A stretch of DNA of 64,000 nt from Hypomesus transpacificus (lineage: Eukaryota > Chordata > Actinopteri > Osmeriformes > Osmeridae). The translations under genes and the position numbers were made by a program. This document shows, in pieces, positions 25,425 to 37,612 of this stretch (the stretch's first letter is position 1; each line of letters opens with the position of its first letter). The stretch covers positions 1,577,479 through 1,641,478 of the forward strand of contig NC_061068.1 in assembly GCF_021917145.1 (NCBI RefSeq). The letters are read 5' to 3'. Under the pieces are notes generated by a model, which worked only from the letters and a program-made list of their open reading frames with translations, was not told where the DNA came from and did not search any database.

Positions 25425-28400
25425 CTGTGCTGATTCATTCTATAGTTTCTTCGTATTAAAAAGATGCCCCGCCCACATTTGAAAACAAAGCCACACCCCT
25501 GCTCTTGACGACTCTGTAGCTGCGCAGAGTGCAGACTGCAGCAGTAAGGGACACCCCACAGGCCTTGTCAGCCAGTTCAATTCACAAAACCATAAGAGCT
25601 GTGCTGCTCTGAAAGTGCAAGTCAAGACGACAATGAAGGCCACACCTCTAACTCTCTCTCCTCAAGAGGTTATTGAATCTTAAGGCAAATAAACATGGCG
25701 AATGGTGGGTTCGGACATCACACCACCCGGCTCATTCTACCAACACAATTTTTTTAACAACCCTCATACGACGACAATCCATTGGCATCTTTAAAAATGA
25801 TCCCTCTCGTCATAACCTGTTGACCACCGTCCTGTGGTCAGGTGTGTCTCCTACCTTTTGAGGATTGTTGTGCGCCATGTCCTGCACTCCACTGGCCGTC
25901 AGTTCGGCGACGAGCCTATCAGAATCGTCCCCGTCAGAGTTGGGGCTGTCGTCGGGCAGACAACCGAAGGCCTCCACCATGTCTTGGGCTTTGGCCACTG
26001 CGAGCAGGTACATGGCTGGGCTGTACACATAGGATCGCAGGTAGCCCTCCATGTTCAGCCTGTGGTGTTTGGGAGCAGGGAACAGCTTCCCTCGCTCGTC
26101 CAGTTTGGAGTCGTACTCTGTTACCGGGTACTGGCGCACCTAGGAAGGAGAGGTCTGACAGTTAGCGATTTCTTCTTTTTTGTCGGCTCTATCGTAGAAA
26201 ATGGAAGGACAATTTGACACTGCGATATGGTTCCTTCCATATTCGTGCCACTGTGTGTTGTTGACATTGCATTTGGGGGTTTGATTTTGAGGTTCATGAA
26301 ATTGACTGGAGAAGACCAACGGTATTCGATGTTTCCTTCTAGAACGTTCCAACTGACCTTGCCCTCCTTGCAGCCACTGAGGTACTCTCGAGCCTGAAGC
26401 TCCACCCCTGCAGAGAGGTCAGATGGGGGGTTGCATCGCACTTTGGCCAGCGAGTGATGCAGCGCTGGGATGAAGGTGTTCAGATGGGGCATCAAAACTG
26501 GCCTTGATGCCGAGGGCAAAGGTTTCTGGGAAGCCGGGCATTTTGATGCTGGAGGAAAGGAGTTGAAGTATAAAAATATTTTTATCACTTTCCCTCCCTC
26601 AAAAAAGACTGAAGTGATTGGTTGTTGTGGCAGTTGGTGTGCTTACAATATTTAGAGACATCCCTGCAGTCCCGGTAGATGAACAGAGCATGGAGGCATC
26701 TATTCCACCCTTCTCCTCTTTCTGGAACAAAACCAACCACGTTCATGTGTTTGAAGACAAAAGACATCATACAATGTTTGATTTTGGGGTGATTACTCTT
26801 AAATTTCCACCTACCTGAAGGCTTGGCCATTTGCACTGAGGAGACCAGGAAGAGCAATCCTCGATCAGGCAAAGTGTTGACCAGAACCTGTGCAGTAAAG
26901 AGGACACTGTTAGCATAGCTTGTCATATGGAAGAAGCTGGCCTAGCTTGTGTGCCTGGTTAGCATTGTTAGGTTAGCGTAGCTAGGTTAGTATAGCTATT
27001 GGGCAAAGTTAGCAAGCCCGGGACTACGATAGTATAGCACGGCTAGGATAGTTTGTGGACTATGGCTATATCATTTGCAGACTACATAAGTATAGCTACA
27101 GGACAGGCTTAGCCTAGCTTGTAAATATTCATTTAAGTCAATTATTCCATTACGTTTTTATGCCACTAGCTAAACACTATACACTACCTGTATTTCAACT
27201 ACTCTACCTGTATATGTCTGTATATACCAGATTTGTCGGATATATGTTATATTTAGTTACTGTGGATCTGCACTGTACTTACCTACTCATTTACTACTGT
27301 ATTATTAACTTACATTGTTGCTACATTGTTGTTTTTGTACTTTGTTTTACTCTTGTTTGTAAAGTTTGCACTATCTCTATGCTGCTGTAATCCTGCAAAT
27401 TTGGTTAAAAGGATTAACTTATTTTATCTTACCACTTTCTTGGTTTCCAGGCTGTGCAACAATTTGGCCAAGCTTCCTCTCGACTTGTTCTTCTCCACCA
27501 CCTCCAACAGACTGCCGTATGTGTTGTTCTTCAACACTGTAACACAAACTGAGGTACATTGATACCACAAAATGAGCTTGTTCTGGCAGAATTCTGAAGA
27601 CACTGTATACTCGAATAGTCAGAATGCCGGATTAATACAAATTATTAATTCCATATAAGAAGGTGCTTGACAGAGCACTCTGTGACCAATCTACTAGAGG
27701 ACACGTAACACAAACGTTGTTCAGCTGAGTGATCACAATCTCACAACATATCTTATAAAGACTCAGAGCATTTGGTCATTTTAAACAACAATCAATTAAT
27801 ATAAACATTGAACACAATGGATGTCTTAACAGAAAAAAAAAAAGTTATCTAGCATCTGGTCTTTAACACATTCCCAAAAACTCTTAAGTAACCCAGACTT
27901 CATGTCTCTGTATTTCCCTTCCTAACCCCTCAGGTCAAACAAACATTCACCTAAATCCTCCCCCCCCCCCTAACTCCTTTACTGCCAAAGGTAAAGAGAG
28001 ATAAGGTCAGTCCGTCAGATTTAAGTAAATAACACACCTGATAGTGATAACAAAGAGGTGGTAGGAATGGCCTCACCTTCGTGGCTGCCTGCGTAGAGGT
28101 TCCTGGAGAAGAGCGCCGAGGGGATTAGCCGACTCACACGCTCCAGACTCATGGCCTTCCCCACCTGCAGCCTCTCTGGCCTGACAAGACACACCAAGTC
28201 ACCATTATTATTATTATTCTCGTAAACCAAATCCAACAAATTGCCTAAAATGAAAGGTTTATCAAGGATTGTTGAACAGATCATGGGGTTCCTGGGGGAG
28301 AATGCTGAATCCTTCTCTGAAGTCACTCTCTCTAGGTAGCGTGGAGGTTAAGTACAGACCTTAAGAGGAGGTTCACCTCTGTCTTCATAACTAAATAGAA

Positions 28401-31400
28401 CCAGTTGGTAGGTTGGTTGTTAATCAATGTCTTTGTAATTTAACTCCAATTCCTTGAGAATCCATCTGATCAATCTTCGTCTGTCCCTGGTACAAGTTTA
28501 TGTAAGGCTGACACTTGGCAGACAAGCAACATCACACGTTTGTTGAGCCTCCAAGAATTAATAAACTTCCAACGATCACAGTACTGCAAGTCTTTTCGAT
28601 CATTACTGAACCATGACAATACTCGTAAGCAGGCCTCATACTAGGAATGTCAAGTCTATGATCAGAGCACTGTGAGATCAATGATAATTAATTTGTCTAT
28701 GAAGTTGTTGGCGCCGAAAATGGCTGCCTAGGTAGGCTCTCCTGCCAAAGTAAATTCCTTGTCTGTGCAAACTTTCATGGCGAATAAACAACAATTCTGA
28801 TTCTGAAGAGAGCGACTCACAGTTTGAAGGGGAGGAAGGGGGGGGAGAAGGAGCGTAGGCACACTTGGTAGAGGGTGGTGTCTCCGTTCACGAGCTCTCC
28901 ACTCCACACCACGTAGCTACTCCTCTCTATGGAACACATACACGAGACAACCACGTTAAGTAACCAACAGCGACAGTAACCAACAGCGACAGGCAAATAT
29001 ACTTTTTTTTCTAGGCAAATATAAAATATACAATAATTTATTTTTTGAAATATACATTTTGTTCTTCAAACTTTGCTTTCGTCAAATAATGCTGCATTTG
29101 CAGCAATTACAACATTGCAGACCTTTGGCATTCTAATTTTAATCCTTCTAATCATCCATTAGTCTTCTAAAAGGCAATTAGAAAACCCAATGTACCATTC
29201 GAACACTGGAGTAAATAGTTGCTGGAAATGGGCCTCTATACACCTACAGTATGTAGATATTTCATTAAAAAACAGATGTTTCCACCTAGAATAGTCATTT
29301 ACCACATTAACAATGTATAGTGTATTTCTGATTAATTTAATGTTATCTTCATTGAAATAAACTGTGTTTTTCTTTGAAAAATAAGGACATTTCTAAGTGA
29401 CTCCAAACTTTTGAACGGTAGTTTACTCCATCAGTAAAACACGGCAGTTTCTTTTCCTTAATTTTTTCAAGACAAAGTGTGTTTTTGGAGATGACAAAAA
29501 CTGTGTGTCTAAATGTTCCAATAGCTTTTGACAAAAGAGACAGCAGGGCCTGGCAAGTAAAAGGACATAGGTTAATAAGAACCGGAACCTACCTTTAGTC
29601 CCTTCCGACGATTGGCTGTTAGACCTGGAAAACATTTAGACAGAAGACATTTTAAGGGTTGAGTGAAACAGAATTAAGACACAAGTTTTGAAAAAGATGT
29701 GCACCATTTCAATGCAACCGTTTGCCTTTAAGTAGATCTGTCAAAGCTGGATAGAGATACCCTGCCCTCTACACCTCTCCTATCCAGAGATCTGTCAAAG
29801 CTGGATAGAGATACCCTGCCCTCTACACCTCTCCTATCCAGAGATCTCAACTTGCACTTTTGGTTGTTGTTATGATTAGTGACTTATGCACTTTTGTAAA
29901 GCTCTCTCTTGGAAGTTGCTATGGATGAAAGCGTCTGCTAAATGAATAAATGTAAATGTAAACTTTGTACCTTACCTTAAAGTGGTCATAGGCTTGGTCT
30001 GAAGAGGAGTGTCTTTGGCTTTGAACTGGAAGGAGACCACCGCAAAGGGACACACCTGTCTGGGTCTGTCCTTCAGCTCATCAAAGTCATACTCGTAGAA
30101 GAATTGCTATGGGAGAAAACACAATGGATCTTCGTAAGACAAGCGACAATGATGTCATATTGTGCTCACAATTAACATCTGTAGATGTATCAAATGGCTG
30201 ATCTCCTTGGATCTGTCGACGCCCCCTAAAGAAGAAGAGTTATTTACCTGGGTGAGCTCATAGGCTCTGTACGACGTCAGAGATGTTACTTTGCTGGAGT
30301 TCTTGGAAAAATGGCTGTCGAACTTGGGTGTAGGGTCAAGAAGGTTTTTAGCCATGTTTTCATAGATGCTTTTTACCTTACCCTGGGAGAGAAAACAAAA
30401 TAACATTCAAGACAGACAAAATAAAACTGAATGACATTGAACACAGTCAAAATAAAACGGGTAAACAGCAAGCAACAGTATTGCTGAAGAGGCGTTTGGC
30501 CTTCACATGATCCTTGATGAAATGATTGTGTTAATGCCCCAAGGCAATGAATAAAGTACCTATCTATCTATAAAAGAGCTGAATGGTTGAAATGATGGGC
30601 AAGCAGTCTTTACCTTCATGACCTTGAATATGACGACCTCCCCAGTCACTCCAGGATTGAAAGTGTTAATTTGTAAAAGATCTGAGTATTTAGACAGATA
30701 AACACCTGGGGGGGAAACATGTTGTTCCAAACATTATTACATATCTTAAGTTCAAGACAATTTTGCAGTGTACAACTTAGTTACAGACTAGTGTAGAATG
30801 TAAACCCAGTGTCCCATATAAAGCAGTAGTGGCTGAAGGAGGTAGCATCCTTCTAAAGATGTCTGGCTTAGTTACATTTACATGTAGTCATTTAGCAGAC
30901 GCTCTTATCCAGAGCGACTTACAGTAAGTACAGGGACATTCCCCCGAAGCAAGTAGGGTGAAGTGCCTTGCCCAAGGACACAACATCATGTGGCATGGCG
31001 GGAAATCAATCTGGCAACCTTCTGATTACTAGCCCGACTCCCTCACCACTCAGCCATCTGACTCCCTTAGTTATTTACAATGAGAGCCTGGTCTTGAGCC
31101 ATCCTTGTCACACTGACCTTTGCTAGGGTTTCCCAGAGCTGTGATCCAGCTTTGTCCCACAAACAGGCCCTTCTCACAGATCCAGGAGAGCTGAACACAA
31201 GGGACACAACACAGTCACCACCTGTCACCTACACATCACACAGGATGTGAGGGTGGAACACTTAATAACAGAAATATGTGCTGTGTTGTGTTGAGAGAGA
31301 ACATCTTAAAACAGGAAATTCAAACCACCGCATCAACCCTAACTATCTCGATAAACAAACATCCAGCACACAGCTTTGACCCGTAGCTAAAGCAGTGTAG

Positions 31401-33382
31401 CCATGTTGTTTAAATACTCTTTCAAACAACACAAAAGAACATGGAATTTTGACACAGGCTAGACTGGAAATGTGTTTGCCAAGAGTATCTTAAGAGTAAC
31501 ACATCATAACTGTTTCATTTAGAGCCACAGATATACTATAGTAAATACAACATTGTGCAGAACTGACTGATTTTCTTAACTTTTGTGCTGCCTTCGGGTC
31601 ACAATGACCCGACCCATCGTTGTGCTGCGACAACTTTATCCAATACAAAAACAAACGCTTTTAACCTTCGTGCTGTGGGGGGTGTGAGACAGCCCGACGG
31701 TTAAAAGAAAATGCTTCACTTTATTTCTGTATGAAGTAAAGTTGTCGCAACACGTGGGGGGGTCACAATGACTGAAGGGTCACAGTGACCCTAAGATAAC
31801 ACAAGGGTTTTAAGGTAGCCTACTAACATATCACACACTCACCTTCCCAGCGTCACACAACATAAAGCAATATGTCTCCTCAAGCTCCTTCTCCGTCCTC
31901 CCCTCCAGTTTAAGCTCTTTCCTTCTATCTACAAACTGACAACCCAAAGTATAACATGTGAATCACACTCAATCACAAGGAACTTTGAAAAAACCTACAT
32001 AATCCTAACACAGACCGCACAAAAAAGCGAAACAAGGGAAATCTTCCTCAGTACAAAGATTCGGTTGTGATCTGTGTTCAAAGCAGACCTATTAAGGTGT
32101 AATTAAGGTCAACACATACATCTTTTTCCAGCTGCTCGCTGTGGACCAGCCTTGGCTTAGTGTATATAAACATCCCCTTGGATGCAGTCTCCAGATAGTT
32201 GGAGGAGAGGATATTCATAATGTCCTCGAATTCCCTGGACTCTGACGACACACACTGGAACAACGCTGAGAAGAAGAAAAAAAGTGGAGAATATTTGATA
32301 AATTCCTGAATATTGTTGAAGAGTGTTAGTTTTGGTTTTTTACATTGTTAGATTTGAGGGTGTTTCGAGTGTTTTTCTACATTTTCTTATTTTTGAAACT
32401 GGTGTGTCACAACGACAATTATGCTGACTAATGGAAAGATACACTGTGGTCACAGACATTCAGGCTGAGGTGCAATCTGGTGAGGTAATAACACAGATTT
32501 AGTGAACAGGAAGTCAACCATGCCACCTTAGTTTCATTTCTCTATCAACCCCCACTACAATGCGCCTCACAGCTTAGAGCATTCAGCATATCTGCTCTAA
32601 ACCCGAATACATTTATTCATTTAGAATAAACACTGCTAGTCATGACTACAAATAAGACTGTTCATTTTCATGCTTCATTGTTTGCCTAGTGGTCTCTGTA
32701 GAGGTATAGCCATTTTCCCTGGCGGGAAACCCATTTTCGCTCTGGTAGGACTGGCCAACACTGAAATAGGCTTTTACCTGTGATAAAGACATTGTCATTT
32801 AGTCTAATTTACATGTATCTTTAGTTCAATAACTAATTAAACTACTCTAATTACTATGTATTTACTAGCTAGCTAGACAATTTGACTCTGCAATGCCAGT
32901 GGTGTAGATACAAGATGGCAAACTACACACAACATTGTCAACTACAGCAATTATCAATATGAACTAGATAATGAACAAATAATTTAGTCCCGCCTAGGCT
33001 AGCTGTATAATTTGGTAGAAAAATCATCCATATTGCAAAATATTATGTAGGACCGCTAGCTGGCTAACGTTAGCTAGCCAGCTAAATAACACATTGCTAT
33101 TTGGTAGACAGAAAACATGCAAGTACCTTTTTGTTCTTTGCTTTTCCTTGGAATATGGAACCGTGGAAATTGGTCAGGATTTGACTGCCTCCTGAAAGAC
33201 ATTATTCCACTCGGCTTTTCTGAAGCAGTTTTCTCAGACGCTGCTAGTCTTTCCATAATTCCCGATTGCTCGCCATCTTTACTGCTAGATGGGAACTCAA
33301 GCAGTGCATGCCTCATTGTTTTGCTTTTTGCTGCAGGAATTTCATCGCCGCAGCGGCTGTCCATCGCGATTTCAAGTTGCAC
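16479..33382 (-). CDS. tasor: TASOR (FAM208A), HUSH complex scaffold, 26 coding exons with a 1-base frameshift
   Basis: TASOR joins MPP8 and periphilin in the nuclear HUSH complex that silences retroelements through H3K9me3. Exons, 5' to 3': 33127-33382, 32120-32265, 31843-31935, 31118-31190, 30614-30706, 30248-30382, 29976-30106, 29593-29624, 28821-28926, 28077-28180, 27433-27536, 26815-26887, 26647-26721, 26358-26548, 25855-26139, 25126-25303, 24473-24750, 24057-24213, 23719-23922, 22240-23627, 21673-21795, 18760-18919, 18485-18593, 18108-18286, 17775-17924, 16479-17617. Exons 2-8 (about aa 86-319) match the inactive PARP-like domain, e.g. [17 protein letters not shown] and YRAYELTQ. Exons 21-25 match the conserved C-terminal block, e.g. 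[18 protein letters not shown]. Exon 20 and the last exon look disordered. Corrected length is about 1986 aa (human 1670). Exon 5 carries one extra base (see finding). The start could be 33382 or the in-frame ATG at 33364. Confidence 0.92.
18390..18475. repeat. GT-rich microsatellite in tasor intron 23
   Basis: Two TG runs are separated by short AT-containing spacers, directly beyond the exon 23 donor at 18485. A similar TG block follows exon 24 (about 17970-18107). Confidence 0.75.
19424..20910. mobile_element. Solo LTR inside the hAT-like element
   Basis: It starts TGTGAAGAAATGATA and ends ATTCCTTAACA. It shares its start, its end and long internal stretches (e.g. CTCATGGGAGTAAAAGTGTC) with the LTR at 33813-35559. 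No internal retroviral or retrotransposon genes are present. Its centre is expanded by a 31-bp minisatellite. No matching target duplication is visible at its edges. Confidence 0.65.
19931..20441. repeat. 31-bp minisatellite, about 16 copies, within the LTR
   Basis: The unit contains CATCGACCCTGCCCCACC followed by TTCCCCCATACAT. Copies are nearly identical, with early ones reading ATGCAT instead of ATACAT. The unit has no stop codon in several frames, which creates long spurious open frames up to 283 codons. Confidence 0.92.
21840..22140. mobile_element. Unclassified interspersed repeat in tasor intron 20
   Basis: The AT-rich segment contains GAATCGCGATTC and CGATTCAAATCGATTC palindromes, a short poly-G run and ATAGCGATATCCGCGATT. 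It looks like a noncoding DNA-transposon derivative, but I cannot assign a family. Confidence 0.3.
23516..23610 (-). repeat. Coding 12-bp tandem repeat in tasor exon 20
   Basis: Repeats of CTCCTCCAG plus TCT or CCT (plus strand) encode LEER/LEDR units, giving a run of alternating LEERLEER and LEDR near aa 914-940. The reading frame is kept. The result is a charged helical segment that probably varies in length. Confidence 0.8.
25382..25420. repeat. Poly-C homopolymer, 39 bases, in tasor intron 15
   Basis: An uninterrupted run of 39 C lies about 80 bases upstream (in tasor sense) of exon 16. The transcript strand is therefore G-rich. Confidence 0.85.
28735..28806. mobile_element. LINE/SINE-type 3' tail remnant
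   Basis: The segment AAATTCCTTGTCTGTGCAAAC, later AATAAACAACAATTCTGATTCTGAA, resembles common fish retroposon tails ending in TTCTGA repeats. A related fragment lies at about 39990-40045. Confidence 0.35.
29040..29422 (-). mobile_element. Tc1-like transposon relic in tasor intron 8
   Basis: Read on the minus strand it begins CTACCGTTCAAAAGTTTGG, then AGTCACTTAGAAATGTCCTT. These are characteristic Tc1-family sequences of fish genomes, followed by the usual AT-rich noncoding body. No transposase frame remains. Confidence 0.6.
29735..29848. repeat. 54-bp tandem duplication
   Basis: A unit starting GATCTGTCAAAGCTGGATAG at 29735 repeats at 29789, nearly perfectly, for about 2.1 copies. It is followed (29878-29961) by a tail fragment GTCTGCTAAATGAATAAATG similar to the SINE tails in this window. 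Confidence 0.8.
30873..31066 (-). mobile_element. tRNA-derived SINE in tasor intron 4
   Basis: Full-length family member on the minus strand. The TAAATGACTACATGTAAATG tail lies at the left and the GGCTGAGTGGTGAGG head at the right. It is noncoding and lies in the same orientation as tasor. Confidence 0.85.
31577..31808. mobile_element. Palindromic MITE in tasor intron 3
   Basis: The left end TTGTGCTGCCTTCGGGTCAC and the right end GGGTCACAGTGACCCTAAGATAACACAAGGG (given here as a description of end features) are partly inverted. Internally, CGACAACTTTA and TAAAGTTGTCG form a further inverted pair. The element is short, noncoding and can fold. Its superfamily is not certain. Confidence 0.45.
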
Positions 33383-33808
33383 CTTTCGAACAACGAGCTA
33401 AACCAACACATATGGTTCCTGTTTGGTAATTCTGCAGGCCGCAAACCAGTTGTTTCACTCGGGATATGCAATGGAGCACAGACACTCCTGCACATTACCC
33501 ACCATGCTGCTCTCTACCAGCTATACTACTAGCTAGCTACACTACTGGAGAGAACGGCGTTGCAAGGGGGCTGTGGTTTAAGGTAGTCTTTCACATGGGA
33601 AATTAATTGTTTATTGCCGCAGTTACAGCACCATCTAGCTTCCGATATGTGAGTCAGACGATAGCAAGTCTCTTCAGTTATAGACTTACATATTTGGTTA
33701 ATATTAATAATGTACACTGTTTAGTTTCTACCTCTTCCATTTGATTTTTCCATAGATCAGTTTTGGTTGTTTGGCCAATGTTAAAGCCATACACTATCAA
33801 CATATTAT
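33383..33808. promoter_or_regulatory. tasor 5' flank
   Basis: About 430 bases separate the tasor start from the LTR. It contains the presumed tasor 5' UTR and promoter. I see no TATA box in a clear position and no second gene. The promoter role is inferred only from position. Confidence 0.4.
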
Positions 33809-33812
33809 CTAC

Positions 33813-35559
33813 TGTGAGGGAATGATAGCATTATACTGCTGATCAATGCTGCTATACCAATCAATATCTAATATGAATATGTAAACACACATGTTTTGTA
33901 ATGCTAATAACTAAGATACAAATATTGAATGTGATCAATTGATTTAATAAAGTAACAGATAAGAAACATTGAAATGTAACTTTGGTGTGTGGACAAGAAT
34001 GCAGATGTCAGGCAAACTGACTTGGGAGGCGAGTTCGTGACGCTCAGGGACTGGTGTGAGCACAATGAGCTAGTCAGCTCATGGGAGTAAAAGTGTCAAC
34101 TTGGGAGATAAGGTGATGCTGGGAACATAACTCTTCTCTGCTTCAGGACGAGTCAGACCGGACAGTTCTTACTATGGATAATATGCCCCCTTCCCCTGGA
34201 GACCCTGCCCCCCCCCCCCTTCTCACTGGATGCTCCCCTTCTCCTTGGAGCCCATCTGCCCCTTTACATCATCTGACCTAGGAGTGGTCTTACCCTCTCC
34301 CCTTCCCCTTGAAGACCCCACCCCGTATATCATCAGGACCTCGAGATGACCTGCTCTCAACTCTGGAGAACTCAAACCCCCCCCCCCCTTGGATTGCATC
34401 AGACCTGTGGGTCTTGTCCACCCCCCTCCCTGAACAACACCAGACCTGTGGGTCTTCTCTGCCCCCTCCCTCTCCTAACATCACCAGGTCCGTGGACTGC
34501 CCACCTTGCGCCAGCATGAACGCCCTGGACATTTAATTGGTTAACAATAGCCACCCCAAGGTCTCCTGACCAATGGCCACTCACCAGACCTCCCTCTCTG
34601 GGGAGTACAAGATCTGTCTCCCAAGGGCGGGGAGACAGAACTTGGGAGGGGCAGAACTTTCTCTGATATTCTGTCACGACCACTTTCTCAACGAAGGCCT
34701 TCGTTCGTTCTAATCTTATACTCTGTTTTGGTGGGATGACTGCTGTTGCATCATCGACTGATTCATTGTACTAGACTACGGACATCTTGGTGTATTGTTT
34801 TCATTGTGTATCTTGTGATTGCATCATTACTAATTAAACTACAAATAACTTGGTCCGATGCTTAACCGTGTATCATTCTTCCTCTCAACACCCAGTTTAC
34901 ACTATCCTTTACATCATCTGACCTAGGAGTGGTCTTACCCTCTCCCCTTCCCCTTGAAGACCCCACCCCGTATATCATCAGGACCTCGAGATGACCTGCT
35001 CTCAACTCTGGAGAACTCAAACCCCCCCCCCCCCTTGGATTGCATCAGACCTGTGGGTCTTGTCCACCCCCCTCCCTGAACAACACCAGACCTGTGGGTC
35101 TTCTCTGCCCCCTCCCTCTCCTAACATCACCAGGTCCGTGGACTGCCCACCTTGCGCCAGCATGAACGCCCTGGACATTTAATTGGTTAACAATAGCCAC
35201 CCCAAGGTCTCCTGACCAATGGCCACTCACCAGACCTCCCTCTCTGGGGAGTACAAGATCTGTCTCCCAAGGGCGGGGAGACAGAACTTGGGAGGGGCAG
35301 AACTTTCTCTGATATTCTGTCACGACCACTTTCTCAACGAAGGCCTTCGTTCGTTCTAATCTTATACTCTGTTTTGGTGGGATGACTGCTGTTGCATCAT
35401 CGACTGATTCATTGTACTAGACTACGGACATCTTGGTGTATTGTTTTCATTGTGTATCTTGTGATTGCATCATTACTAATTAAACTACAAATAACTTGGT
35501 CCGATGCTTAACCATGTATCATTCTTCCTCTCAACACCCAGTTTACACTATCCTTAACA
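33813..35559. mobile_element. Solo LTR with target duplication CTAC and internal tandem duplication
   Basis: The element starts TGTGAGGGAATGATAG and ends ATCCTTAACA, the TG...CA form of LTRs. It is flanked by the 4-bp direct repeat CTAC (33809-33812 and 35560-35563). No internal coding region is present, so it is a solo LTR. A 645-bp segment is tandemly duplicated inside it. Without the duplication it would be about 1.1 kb. It belongs to the same family as 19424-20910. A 4-bp duplication fits gypsy-type or ERV-type integration. Confidence 0.75.
34261..35550. repeat. 645-bp direct tandem duplication, nearly identical copies
   Basis: Copy 1 spans about 34261-34905 and copy 2 about 34906-35550. 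I noticed one substitution (AACCGTGTATC versus AACCATGTATC) and a different poly-C length. The junction joins the LTR 3' end (CACTATCCTT) to the internal sequence TACATCATCTGACC. Confidence 0.9.
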
Positions 35560-35563
35560 CTAC

Positions 35564-37280
<1,717 letters not shown>

Positions 37281-37581
37281 TCAGGGGAAGAGATGCAGGT
37301 CCAACTTGGGGGCCCACTCCAGGGCAGTGTTGACCACAGCGATGGCCGCAGCCCCTAGGGCCACGGTCAGTCCCATGACGGCCAATCGGATATAGCGCCT
37401 GGTGGCAGAGGGCTGGACCACCGTCATAGGCCCCGCCCCCGAGCTCTCCAGTGCGGCCTGCTTCTCGCGCCGTCGGCGCCGTAGCACAGAGTCTGGCCGC
37501 TGCTGCTCCGACGCCAGGGCGAAGTCTTTGAAGGTGGAAGCAGCCGTCCTGGAGAGTGAGACAGGTAGGTTAGGGAGCAAT

Positions 37582-37612
<31 letters not shown>

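Noticed and set aside
30660..30663. Escape from the tasor frameshift by an alternative exon 5 acceptor or exon 4 donor
   Set aside because: The only AG and GT at those borders give the frame required by the conserved start of exon 5 (GVYLSKY), so the shift lies inside the exon.
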